Shown: positions 45,285-53,849 of the stretch, piece after piece
How the letters are laid out: each line of letters starts with the position of its first letter
Position numbering within the stretch: the first letter of the stretch is position 1
Origin: Mycobacterium palustre
Lineage (GTDB): Bacteria > Actinomycetota > Actinomycetes > Mycobacteriales > Mycobacteriaceae
Reading direction: 5' to 3'
NCBI RefSeq assembly: GCF_002101785.1
Contig: NZ_LQPJ01000008.1
Coordinates: 1 to 64,000 of the forward strand
DNA length: 64,000 nucleotides
Position numbers and translations under genes: made by a program
Notes under the pieces: model-generated
What the model saw: only the letters and a program-made list of their open reading frames with translations
Told to the model about the DNA's origin: nothing
Databases searched by the model: none

Positions 45285-46156
45285 GCCGGGGCCCCCAGGG
45301 CGACCGGCAGCGCCACCGACGGCACGCCGTCGCGGGTCAGCAACGGAAGAGGTTCCAGGTGAACGCCCTTCGCCGCGGCTCCGGCATGCACCACGTCGAA
45401 CCGGGTGTGACAGCGCGGGCATGCCAGCAGCGCCCCCCGCAGGCGGGCGCCGGCGAGCGAATCGTCGCAGACCGGGCAGCGGTCCCGGTAGGCGAACGTC
45501 TGGCCGTCGACCCGGCACGCCAGCATCGCCGTGTCGGCGATGCCGAAGCCCGCCACCTCGCCGGGGCGCAGCCCGGCCAGCTCAGGCGCGGGGTGCCAGG
45601 CGGTCGCGGAGGGACCGCCAGGACGCACGCGCGCGAGCAGGGATTCGGCCGGGATGACAGCCGCGGGCTCGGCGGTAACCACCTCGATCGACGAGACCTC
45701 CGGTGCGGCGGCGCGGATCGCGTCCTCGACGGCCAGCTCCAGCGTCACCGCCGAGGAGGGACAGCTCTTGCAGCTCCCGGTGAAGGCCAATCGCACGGTG
45801 CCCCCGTCGATCTCGAGCAGGTCGACGTCGCCGCCGTGGGATCCCAAATACGGCCGCACCCGCTCCAGCGCGTCGGACACGCGCCGGCGCACGTCGTGCG
45901 GGTGCAGCCCGTGCACCAGCAGCAGGCTGGCCACCAGGTCGTCGGCGGCCAGCCGCTCCGTCAGGCCGGCGTCGCAGGCCGCGACGATGCGCCGCAGCCC
46001 GGCCCCGTAGAGCCCGACCACCTCGCGGACCAGCTCACTGGCGCGTTCGTGCGCGGCGGGTCCACTCGCCGCGCAGGCATCCAGGAGGGTCTGGATCCGA
46101 TCGCCCGCCGTGCGCCACCGCGCGTCGTTCTCGTCAAGGGCCGCTGGGCGATCCAC
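45281..46156 (-). CDS. NifU-like / Rieske-like iron-sulfur protein (HucE-type)
   Basis: A 291-residue two-domain protein. Residues 90-165 form a NifU C-terminal domain with G-S-C129-K-S-C132-P-S. Residues 195-265 align with a Rieske fold (D-G-Q-T-F-A-Y-R-D-R-C-P), but the normal C-x-H and C-x-x-H ligand pairs read C227-P-V-C230 and C246-P-R-C249-H250, so all ligands appear to be cysteines. Literature on M. smegmatis proposes an Fe-S protein HucE as electron relay from Huc; this is the likely counterpart. It starts 6 bp after hucL. Confidence 0.85.
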   Translation of the reverse strand: MDRPAALDENDARWRTAGDRIQTLLDACAASGPAAHERASELVREVVGLYGAGLRRIVAACDAGLTERLAADDLVASLLLVHGLHPHDVRRRVSDALERVRPYLGSHGGDVDLLEIDGGTVRLAFTGSCKSCPSSAVTLELAVEDAIRAAAPEVSSIEVVTAEPAAVIPAESLLARVRPGGPSATAWHPAPELAGLRPGEVAGFGIADTAMLACRVDGQTFAYRDRCPVCDDSLAGARLRGALLACPRCHTRFDVVHAGAAAKGVHLEPLPLLTRDGVPSVALPVALGAPA

Positions 46157-46162
46157 CTTTAA

Positions 46163-47962
46163 TCACGCCCCGACGGGGGACTGGGTGGGCGTGTGCAGTC
46201 TCTCCAGGGTCTTGCCCTTTCCCAGATACATGTGCACACCGCACGGCAGGCACGGGTCGAAGCTGCGCACCGTGCGCATGACGTCGATGCCCTTGAAGTT
46301 CTCCCGGCTGTTCTCCTCGAAGATCGGCTGGCCCTGCACCGCATCCTCGTACGGGCCGGGCGTCCCGTAGCTGTCGCGCGGGTTGGCGTTCCACGGGGTG
46401 GGCGGGTACGGGTGGTAATTGGCGATCTTGCCGTCGCGGATCACCAGGTGGTGGCTGAGCACCCCGCGCACCGCCTCGGTGAACCCGCAGCCGATGGCCT
46501 CGTCGGGCACCTCGAAGCGCTCCCAGGTCTTGGTGCGCCCGGCGCGGATCTCGGCGAGGGCCTTCTCGGAGAAGTGCAACGCGCACGCCGCCGCATACGC
46601 CTGGAAGTAGGTGCGGGCCCGGTCGCGTTCGATCGTGTTGCTGCCGTACTTCGGGATCTTCCACTCCAGCTCCACCGGGCCCTTGAGCGCGGTCTTGGGC
46701 AGGTTGATCTTGACGCTGTCGCCGGTCGCCTTCACGTAGCCGATGTCGACGAGCCCGGCCAGCGCCGTCGACCACAACCGCGCCAGCGGGCCGCCGCCGG
46801 TGTCCAGGGCCAGGTGGTCCTTGCCGTCGAACCAGCGCGGCGACATCACCCAGCTGTACTTGCCCCCGTCCATGTCCCGCTTCTGCGGATGCGGGTTGGT
46901 GTGCTGGTTCCAGGGGTGGCGCCGGTCGATCGGGTTGCCCAGCGGGTCGCGTTGCACGAACATCTCCTGGTCGGTCCAGTCGTCGTAATACGAACTGCCC
47001 AAAAGGATCCGGATGCCGAGGTTGATGTCCACCAGCGAGTGGGTGACCAGCTTGCCGTCGACCACCACGCCCGGCGTGACGAACATCGCGTTGCCCCAGC
47101 GCTCCATGTCCTTGTATTCGAAGTTGCACACCTCGGGGTCCTGGAAGGAGCCCCAGCAGCCGAGCAGGGTGCGGCGCAGCCCCACCTTCTCGTAACCGGG
47201 CAGCGCTTCGTAGAAGAAGTCGAACAGGTCGTCGTGCATGGGGACGACCTTCTTCATGAACTCGACGTAGCGCATCAGCCGCGTCATGTAGTCCGTCATC
47301 AGCTGGATGGTCGCCACCGTGCCGACCCCGCCGGGGTACAGCGTGGAGGGGTGCACGTGGCGACCCTCCATGAGGCAGAACATCTCTCGCGTGTAGCGGC
47401 TGGTCTGCAGGGCTTCCCGGTAGAACTCGCCGCTGAACGGGTTGAGCGAGCGCATGATGTCGGCGATCGTGGAGTACCCGTGCGCGTCGGCGTGCGGTGC
47501 CGGGGTCTTCTCCGCCAGTGACAGCACGCTCGGGTTGGTCTCGGCGACCATCTTCTCGCAGAAGTCCACCCCGACCAGGTTCTCCTGGAAGATGTTGTGG
47601 TCGAACATGTATTCCGCGGCCTCGCCGAGGTTGACGATCCACTCACCGAGGTGCGGCGGCTTGACCCCGTAGGCCATGTTCTGCGCGTAACACGAACAGG
47701 TGGCGTGGTTGTCGCCGCAGATGCCGCAGATGCGGCTGGTGATGAAGTGGGCGTCGCGGGGGTCCTTGCCCTTCATGAAGATCGAGTAGCCGCGGAAGAT
47801 CGACGACGTGCTGTGGCACTCGACGACCTCTTTGTTCTCGAAGTCGATCTTGGTGTAGATGCCGAGGCTGCCCACGATCCGGGTGATCGGGTCCCACGCC
47901 ATCTCGACGAGCTGGCCGGGTTCGCGGGTGGCGTGTGTCGGCTCGGGAACGATGGTTGTCAT
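46163..47962 (-). CDS. hucL: group 2a [NiFe] hydrogenase large subunit
   Basis: A 599-residue catalytic subunit oxidising H2. Nickel ligands are in the N-terminal R-I-C79-G-I-C82 and the C-terminal D-P-C571-L-P-C574-G-V-H577. The 22 residues after H577 are the peptide removed by the maturation protease. The sequence, length and the unusual D-D-W-T-D-Q-E region follow the Huc enzyme of M. smegmatis, known for a very high H2 affinity and O2 tolerance. Start is ATG 47962; GGAG lies about 13 bp upstream. Confidence 0.96.
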   Translation of the reverse strand: MTTIVPEPTHATREPGQLVEMAWDPITRIVGSLGIYTKIDFENKEVVECHSTSSIFRGYSIFMKGKDPRDAHFITSRICGICGDNHATCSCYAQNMAYGVKPPHLGEWIVNLGEAAEYMFDHNIFQENLVGVDFCEKMVAETNPSVLSLAEKTPAPHADAHGYSTIADIMRSLNPFSGEFYREALQTSRYTREMFCLMEGRHVHPSTLYPGGVGTVATIQLMTDYMTRLMRYVEFMKKVVPMHDDLFDFFYEALPGYEKVGLRRTLLGCWGSFQDPEVCNFEYKDMERWGNAMFVTPGVVVDGKLVTHSLVDINLGIRILLGSSYYDDWTDQEMFVQRDPLGNPIDRRHPWNQHTNPHPQKRDMDGGKYSWVMSPRWFDGKDHLALDTGGGPLARLWSTALAGLVDIGYVKATGDSVKINLPKTALKGPVELEWKIPKYGSNTIERDRARTYFQAYAAACALHFSEKALAEIRAGRTKTWERFEVPDEAIGCGFTEAVRGVLSHHLVIRDGKIANYHPYPPTPWNANPRDSYGTPGPYEDAVQGQPIFEENSRENFKGIDVMRTVRSFDPCLPCGVHMYLGKGKTLERLHTPTQSPVGA

Positions 47963-48034
47963 AGCAATCTTCTCTCCGCTTTAGGCTGTGGTGCCGCCCG
48001 ACGGCTCCGGTACGAACTGAGGTGGGGCGCCGAC

Positions 48035-49090
48035 CTACCAGGTGCGGCGCGCCCCGGTGGTGAGTTGGTCGCCGTTGTGGCGCCAGCGCGGTTCCTTGTC
48101 GAGGGTGCGGCCGGTGATGTTGCGCAGGCTGCGGATCACGCCCCCGTAGAGTCCCGACGCCGCGCTGGAGATCTTGCCGCCCGGCGGCTCGTCCATGAAC
48201 GGCATGAACTTGTCCGGGAAGCCCGGCATGGTGCACCCGATGCAGATGCCGCCGACGTTGGGGCAACCCCCGACGCCGTTGATCCAGCCCCGCTTGGGCA
48301 CGTTGCACTTCACGACGGGCCCCCAACAGCCAAGCTTGACAATGCATTTCGGGGACCCGTACTCGTGGGCGAAATCGCCCTGCTCGTAGTAGCCGGCACG
48401 GTCACAGCCCTCGTGCACGGTCTTGCCGAACAACCACGTCGGGCGCAGCGCGTCGTCGAGCGGGATCATCGGCGCCTGGCCGGTGGCCATGTAGAGCAGG
48501 TAGGTCAGCGTCTCCGACAGGTTGTCGGGATGGATCGGGCAGCCCGGGACGCAGACGATCGGAATGCCGGCCTTGCTCTTCCAGCCCCATCCGAGGTAGT
48601 CCGGCACGCCCATCGCCCCGGTCGGATTGCCGGCCATCGCGTGGATGCCGCCGTAGGTGGCGCAGGTGCCCACCGCCACGATCGCGGTGGCCTTGGGCGC
48701 CAACCGGTCCAGCCACTCGCTGGTGGTCATCGGCTGGCCGGTGGCCGGGTCGTTGCCGAAGCCGCACCAGTAGCCCTCGTCCTTGATTTTCTCGTTGGGG
48801 ATCGACCCTTCGACGACGAGGACGAAGGGCTCCAGCTCGCCGCGGTCGGCCTTGAAGAACCAGGCGAGAAAGTCGTCGGCCCCCCCGCTGGGCCCGCACT
48901 CGAAATCGATCAGGGGCCAGTGCACCGCGACCTTGGGCAGGCCCGGGAGCGCGCCGAGGGCGATTTCCTCGACGCTGGGTTGGGTGGCGGCAGTCAACGC
49001 CACCGAATCGCCGTCGCAACTTAGCCCCGCATTGATCCATAGAACGTGAATCAATGTTTCTTCCGCTTTGACCGCCGCTTCCGTTGGCAT
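48035..49090 (-). CDS. hucS: group 2a [NiFe] hydrogenase small subunit
   Basis: A 351-residue Fe-S subunit passing electrons from the NiFe site. Proximal-cluster cysteines are in G-L-S-C-D-G-D-S, V-G-T-C-A-T-Y-G-G and V-P-G-C-P-I-H-P; the medial and distal set is H-E-G-C-D-R-A-G, K-C-I-V-K-L-G-C-W-G-P-V-V-K-C and G-G-C-P-N-V-G-G-I-C-I-G-C. No Tat signal is present, unlike periplasmic types, consistent with cytoplasmic-side group 2a enzymes. ATG at 49090 follows GGAAAG. hucL begins 72 bp after its stop. Confidence 0.96.
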   Translation of the reverse strand: MPTEAAVKAEETLIHVLWINAGLSCDGDSVALTAATQPSVEEIALGALPGLPKVAVHWPLIDFECGPSGGADDFLAWFFKADRGELEPFVLVVEGSIPNEKIKDEGYWCGFGNDPATGQPMTTSEWLDRLAPKATAIVAVGTCATYGGIHAMAGNPTGAMGVPDYLGWGWKSKAGIPIVCVPGCPIHPDNLSETLTYLLYMATGQAPMIPLDDALRPTWLFGKTVHEGCDRAGYYEQGDFAHEYGSPKCIVKLGCWGPVVKCNVPKRGWINGVGGCPNVGGICIGCTMPGFPDKFMPFMDEPPGGKISSAASGLYGGVIRSLRNITGRTLDKEPRWRHNGDQLTTGARRTW

Positions 49091-49388
49091 GTTGCAGCTT
49101 TCCGGAGCCGGGCTGAATGGCTCCTCGCGCCGCCGGAGTCGACCATCGGCCCACTTGCGCAGCGCTGAATCTGGGTCTACTCCCGCCGTCCAGCGTTGTC
49201 AACGGTCCGCGGATCGCCGGCAGCCACACAGCGGTTCCATAGGTTTCGGCGAGGGCCGCAACCCCTTGCACCGCAGCGGATTCCGGCGCGCGATGGCACC
49301 GCTCGGCGACGGGTGTGCCCGCACGGCAACGGCGCTTCGGCCCTCATGCGAGCGGTTCGCAGGAAAGTCATCCCGCGACCGGGCCGCA
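49091..49388 (-). other. hypB-hucS spacer, no convincing gene
   Basis: This 298-bp gap inside the operon is the longest. Frames here are Arg/Pro-rich shadows, and no hydrophobic HucM-like stalk protein is seen. It may hold the promoter of the structural genes; no clear -35/-10 pair was identified. GGAAAG at the end is the hucS ribosome site. Confidence 0.6.
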
Positions 49389-50171
49389 TCAGGAATCGGG
49401 CTCGCGCACGAAGCGCCGCAGCCACCCGAACCAGGCGCCCATGCCGGCTCCGGTGCGCGCGCTGACCGGCAGGATGGTGGCGGTCGCGTTGACTTTGCGC
49501 ACGTGCGCCATGCAGCTGTCCACGTCGACATCCAGGTACGGCACCAGGTCAATCTTGTTCAGCAGCACCACATCCACCGCCCGGAACATCACCGGGTACT
49601 TCAGCGGCTTGTCCTCACCCTCGGTCACGGAGTACACCATCGCCTTGGCGTGCTCGCCGACGTCGAACTCCGCCGGGCAGACCAGGTTGCCGACGTTCTC
49701 GATGATCACCAGGTCCAGGCGGGACAGGTCGAGGCCCGGCAGCGCCCGGTTGACCATCGGCGCGTCCAGGTGGCATTCGCCGCCAAACCCGTTGCTGGTG
49801 TTCAGCAACGACACCTGGGCGCCGCGGCCGCCGAGCTTGGCCGCGTCGAGGTCGGTGGCGATGTCGCCTTCGATCACGCCGATGGCCAATTCGGCGGCCA
49901 GCTCGTCGAGCGTGGCCGCCAGGATGGTCGTCTTTCCCGACCCGGGGGAGCTCATCAGGTTCAGCGTGCGGATCCCGTTGCTGTCGAATGCCGCCCGGTT
50001 GGTTTCGGCGAGAAGGTCGTTTTCGGCGAAGATCGCCTCGAGCACGTCGATGCGCTGCGCGCCCGTTCGGTAGCCGCCGTGGTCGCCGTGCCCGTGGCCC
50101 GGCTCGTCGCGTCCGTGGGTGTGCACGGCCCCGTCGTCGTGGCGGTGAAATCTACCCATCATGCAATCCAT
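49389..50171 (-). CDS. hypB: hydrogenase nickel-insertion GTPase HypB
   Basis: A 260-residue GTPase that inserts nickel with HypA. The His-rich head (H9, H11, H17, H19, H26, H28, H31) stores nickel. The P-loop is S-P-G-S-G-K-T-T (75-82), with a metal site in F-G-G-E-C-H-L-D, and N-K-I-D near residue 215. ATG at 50171 is given; ATGs at 50162 and 50159 (M-M-G-R-F-H-R-H) are equally plausible and match homologues better. Confidence 0.95.
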   Translation of the reverse strand: MDCMMGRFHRHDDGAVHTHGRDEPGHGHGDHGGYRTGAQRIDVLEAIFAENDLLAETNRAAFDSNGIRTLNLMSSPGSGKTTILAATLDELAAELAIGVIEGDIATDLDAAKLGGRGAQVSLLNTSNGFGGECHLDAPMVNRALPGLDLSRLDLVIIENVGNLVCPAEFDVGEHAKAMVYSVTEGEDKPLKYPVMFRAVDVVLLNKIDLVPYLDVDVDSCMAHVRKVNATATILPVSARTGAGMGAWFGWLRRFVREPDS

Positions 50172-50359
50172 TCAGTCTGGATTCGCAAAGCGCATGCCGA
50201 AATCCTAACGCCCGGCGAAAGCCCCGAGGGTCCGCCGGCCGACCGATCGGCGAAACCCGGTGACCGATAACGCAATGCCTGCGGCCCAGGACCGCTTTGA
50301 AGCCGCGCGGACAAAGCGACGGCCACGCGCCGCCGGCAACGCTCAAGCGAGCGGGTGCT

Positions 50360-50695
50360 CTAGGAGACGTCGAGCGAGGTCACCAGAAACTCGTTGCCGT
50401 GCAACACCTCTACATCGGAGCTGTCGCACCGCGGGCACCAGATGGACCAGGCCGAGGTGATCGCCGAGTGCCGCCCGCAGGACCGGCATTTGACTTCCGC
50501 GCCCACGCACTCGAGCTCCAGTTCGGCGTCCGGCATGTCCTCGGCGTCGCGGACCAGCGTCCAGCAGAACGCCAGCGATTCCGGCACCACCTGGCGCAGC
50601 GCCCCGATCCGCACCCGCACCACGTCGACGTGCCGGTCGCCGGCGTGGCTTTTGACCACGCCGGCGATCGCCTGGCACAGCGACAGCTCATGCAT
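50360..50695 (-). CDS. hypA: hydrogenase nickel-insertion protein HypA
   Basis: A 111-residue nickel metallochaperone. M-H-E at the start carries the nickel-binding H2; the zinc site is C70-x-x-C73 ... C87-x-x-C90 (C-R-S-C-G, W-C-P-R-C). It is the first gene of the 17-kb run, 121 bp from the divergent fur gene, and its promoter should lie in that gap. hypB follows after 188 bp. Confidence 0.95.
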   Translation of the reverse strand: MHELSLCQAIAGVVKSHAGDRHVDVVRVRIGALRQVVPESLAFCWTLVRDAEDMPDAELELECVGAEVKCRSCGRHSAITSAWSIWCPRCDSSDVEVLHGNEFLVTSLDVS

Positions 50696-50816
50696 CGCGC
50701 CTCACCCGTGCCCGCCGGAAGCTTCGCCCATGAGCACTGTCTACACCGCGACGGCCGGCCGGCCACGGTTCCGGCGATAACTGGCAATCGCGGGTGCGGG
50801 GCGCGACACTGAACGG

Positions 50817-51302
50817 GTGACGCCCAAGCCGTCGGCCCTGGACCCCGCCGTCACCGAGCGGATGGGTGACTTCCTGCGCGCCCGCGGGCTGCGGCGGATG
50901 GCGTCGCGGATCCAGGTGCTGGCGGTGCTCGAGCCGGTCAACGGGCACCTGCCGGTGGCCGAGATCCACCGGCGGGTGCGGGCCTGCCTGCCGCCCGGCA
51001 CCCAGCCGCCCGACGTGGCGACCATCTATCGCACGGTGACCACGCTGGTCGAGCAGGGCCTGCTGCACGCGCTCACCCTCGACGGCGGCATCACCACCTA
51101 CGGCCTGGCCACCGCCCCGCACCACCACGCGGTGTGCACGCGGTGCGGGTCGATCATCGAGGTGCCCGCCCGGCAGCTGAGCTCCGCGCTCGAGCACGCG
51201 ATGGCGGGCAGTTCGTTCGCCCTGTCGGAGGCCGCGGGCCTCACGCTGCGCGGGTTGTGCCCGCGGTGTCAGGGCGGCGGCGGCTCAGCACAGGGCGAGT
51301 AG
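50817..51302 (+). CDS. Fur-family metal-dependent repressor
   Basis: A 161-residue Fur protein: winged helix with P-D-V-A-T-I-Y-R-T-V-T-T-L-V-E-Q-G-L, then a metal domain with A-P-H-H-H-A-V-C-T-R-C-G and a structural zinc C-x-x-C pair (also L-C-P-R-C at the end). The subtype (Fur, Zur or Nur) cannot be told, but being divergent from hypA suggests nickel or iron control of the hydrogenase run. GTG at 50817. Its 3' end overlaps that of mtr by 18 bp. Confidence 0.88.
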   Translation: MTPKPSALDPAVTERMGDFLRARGLRRMASRIQVLAVLEPVNGHLPVAEIHRRVRACLPPGTQPPDVATIYRTVTTLVEQGLLHALTLDGGITTYGLATAPHHHAVCTRCGSIIEVPARQLSSALEHAMAGSSFALSEAAGLTLRGLCPRCQGGGGSAQGE

Positions 51303-52664
51303 CGCGTTTTCGACCACTTCGGGCAGCGCCGGGTGGATCCAGTACTGGCCGCGCGCCATCTCGCGGGCGGTCAGCCCGAAGCTCATCGCCTGGATCAGCG
51401 GCTGGATGATCGACGAGGCCTGGTGGCCCATGATGTGGGCGCCCAGCAGGCAGCCGCTGTTGCGCTCGCCGATGAGCTTGACGATGCCGGTGGTGTCCTC
51501 CATCGCCCAGCCGTACGCGACGTCGCCGTAGTCCTGGATGGCCACGGTGATGTCGAATCCCCTTGCGATGGCCTGGTTTTCGGTCAACCCGACGGTCGCC
51601 AGCTGCGGGTCGGTGAACACCGCCGACGGCACGAAGCGGTGATCGGTCCGCACCATGGCGTCGGTGTCGTCCCAGTCGCACAGCAGGTTGTGTTGCACCA
51701 CGCGGGCCTCGTGATTGGCGACGTGCTTGAGCTGATGCGGCGAGGAGACGTCGCCGAGCGCGAAAACGCCGCGCGCCGAGGTCCGTTGGTATTCGTCGAC
51801 CGCCACGCGGCCGTTCTCGACGTCGACGCCCGCCTGCTCGGCGTCGAGCAGGTCGGCGTTGGATACCCGGCCGGTGGCCACCAGGAGCAGATCGGCGTCG
51901 ATCACCGAACCGTCGTCGAGCTCGAGCGCCACGCCGGGGCCGCGGTTCGCCGCCGCCACGACGTTGCGGTGCGTGCGCAGCTCCCACTTGGTCGAGGCGA
52001 TGCGGGTGAATCGTTCGCAAATGGTGTCGTCGAAGTGGCGCAGCATGGTGGCGCCCCGGATCACCAACGTGACCCGCACCCCCAGCGCGGCGAACACGTG
52101 CGCGAATTCGGCTGCCACGAAACCGCTTCCGACGATCACGAGGTGCTCGGGCAGCTCGGCGATCCGCATGATGGTGTCGCTGGTGTGGTAGCGGACGCCG
52201 GAGGCCAGGATCGCGGCCGGGATCACCGGGCGCGAACCCGCCGCGATGACCACCTGGTCGGCGGCGAATTCCTCTCCGGCGTCGGTGCGCAACAGGTAGC
52301 GGCCGTCGGGTTGCACCGGCCCGAACCGGGCGTGCTGGGGGTAGACGTCGACGTTGGGGGACGCGCGCCGATAGTCCGCACCGCTCATCGAGATCGGGTC
52401 GATGCGGCCGAAGACGCGCGAGACGATGTCGTCCCAGCGCACCCGGTCGACGTGGGCGTCGATGCCGTACCGGGCCGCGCCGCGAACCGTCGCGGCGACC
52501 TCGGCGGCGTAGACGAACATCTTCGTCGGGATGCACCCGACGTTCAGGCACGTCCCACCGAAGGCGCCCTGCTCGCAGATCGCGGCCCGCTTGCGGGCGT
52601 AGCGGTCGTCGAGAATGCTGTTGCCCGAGCCGGTTCCGATGATCGCGATGTCGTAGGTTTCCAT
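51285..52664 (-). CDS. mtr: mycothione reductase
   Basis: A 459-residue flavoprotein disulfide reductase that recycles mycothiol disulfide with NADPH. FAD motif I-I-G-T-G-S-G-N near residue 8, redox pair C39-x4-C44 in G-G-T-C-L-N-V-G-C, NADPH motif I-V-G-S-G-F-V-A-A-E, and the His-Glu active-site pair near the C-terminus in H-P-A-L-P-E. ATG at 52664 gives the exact family length; the frame could start nine codons earlier. It matches Rv2855. Confidence 0.95.
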   Translation of the reverse strand: METYDIAIIGTGSGNSILDDRYARKRAAICEQGAFGGTCLNVGCIPTKMFVYAAEVAATVRGAARYGIDAHVDRVRWDDIVSRVFGRIDPISMSGADYRRASPNVDVYPQHARFGPVQPDGRYLLRTDAGEEFAADQVVIAAGSRPVIPAAILASGVRYHTSDTIMRIAELPEHLVIVGSGFVAAEFAHVFAALGVRVTLVIRGATMLRHFDDTICERFTRIASTKWELRTHRNVVAAANRGPGVALELDDGSVIDADLLLVATGRVSNADLLDAEQAGVDVENGRVAVDEYQRTSARGVFALGDVSSPHQLKHVANHEARVVQHNLLCDWDDTDAMVRTDHRFVPSAVFTDPQLATVGLTENQAIARGFDITVAIQDYGDVAYGWAMEDTTGIVKLIGERNSGCLLGAHIMGHQASSIIQPLIQAMSFGLTAREMARGQYWIHPALPEVVENALLALC

Positions 52665-52674
52665 GTCCAGGCCG

Positions 52675-53736
52675 TCACTCCTTCCACGCAAGCGCCGAGG
52701 CTCGGCTGTCGCCGGTGCGGTCGGTGCGCAGGTAGGCGTCGAGCCACGCGTCGAGTTCGCGGTAGGCCGCCTCGCGCGGGCCCGCGATCGACAGGAAGAC
52801 GTCGTGCTTGGCGTCGGTGACCGGCACGATGGTGCTGCGGTTCCCGATGCAGCCGGCCCACCGGGCGATCTGGGCGACGTCGAGCACCGCGTCGCCGCAT
52901 TGCATGGCCGCCGGATCGTCGGATTCGCGGACGGTGTGATCCGAGCGCAGGATCAGGTTCGGCACCCCCACGTCGAGCCCGCGATGCAGCCGGGCGTGGC
53001 CGCGGCGGATCGCGTGCAACCACCCCGCGGTGATGGGGAAGCCGCCCACCGGTTTCCACTGCAGGTTGTAATCGAACTCGCCGTGGTAGTCGCGGTGCAG
53101 GGTGGTCCCGTAGCCGCCCACGGCGGGCGAGCGCACCACGCCCTTGGACCGCACCCGGGACAGGCCGGCCAGCAGCGCCGTGGTGACCGGCAGGCGCAGC
53201 ACCGCCGGGCCCCGCAGGTCCAGGAACGGGCTGTTGAGCACCAGGCCGCCGACGGTGGCGTGCGCCGCCGGATCGCGCCGGCGCAACCGGTCCAGCCACA
53301 GCGACACGACGAGCCCGCCCGAGGAGTGGCCGTACACCAGCACCCGGGCGGGGCCGTCTTCCTGGAGGATCGACAGGGCGCGTTTAAGTTCGGCGTCGTA
53401 GTGGGCCAGGTCGGTGATGAAGTGGGGGGTCTGCCCGTCGCGGCGCGAGCGGCCGCACTTCTGCAGGTCCAGCGCGTAGAAGGCGAAGCCCCGGCCCGCG
53501 AAGTGATCGGCCAGCGCCGTGTTGAAGAAGTAGTCGGTGTAGCCGTGCACGGCCAGCACCGCGTGGCGGGTCCAAGACGAGCCACGCGCCTTGGCGGGCT
53601 CGCCGCGACGGACCAGCGTTGCCACGATGTCGCCCTCGCCGGCCGGGTCGGCCCCCAGCGGGATCGTGCGCTGCCAATAGTCGGGCAGCACATCGGGCAC
53701 CCAGCCGGTCGCCCCGCCAGTCACCCCGCCAGTCAC
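52675..53736 (-). CDS. alpha/beta hydrolase (Rv2854-like)
   Basis: A 353-residue serine hydrolase, lysophospholipase-like. The nucleophile elbow is V-Y-G-H-S-S-G-G, the oxyanion region is L-A-V-H-G-Y-T-D-Y, and the catalytic His is probably in D-A-K-H-D-V-F. The first codons are a GTGACTGGCGGG-type repeat (M-T-G-G-V-T-G-G), so several GTG starts are possible; 53736 is the most upstream. mtr follows 10 bp downstream. Substrate unknown. Confidence 0.85.
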   Translation of the reverse strand: MTGGVTGGATGWVPDVLPDYWQRTIPLGADPAGEGDIVATLVRRGEPAKARGSSWTRHAVLAVHGYTDYFFNTALADHFAGRGFAFYALDLQKCGRSRRDGQTPHFITDLAHYDAELKRALSILQEDGPARVLVYGHSSGGLVVSLWLDRLRRRDPAAHATVGGLVLNSPFLDLRGPAVLRLPVTTALLAGLSRVRSKGVVRSPAVGGYGTTLHRDYHGEFDYNLQWKPVGGFPITAGWLHAIRRGHARLHRGLDVGVPNLILRSDHTVRESDDPAAMQCGDAVLDVAQIARWAGCIGNRSTIVPVTDAKHDVFLSIAGPREAAYRELDAWLDAYLRTDRTGDSRASALAWKE

Positions 53737-53849
53737 GAGGCCAGCTTAAAGGTGTTGCTGGCCACGGGGAGGCCGCACGACGTCAGAGCCTCCGATCGCG
53801 GCGGGATAACCTGGGACCGGCGTTCTGCGAGGGAAGGACCAGCGATCCG

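Noticed and set aside
49177-49425. 82-codon minus-strand frame upstream of hucS, considered as HucM
   Set aside because: Arg/Cys-rich, no hydrophobic tail, overlaps the hypB 3' end; unlike a membrane stalk protein.
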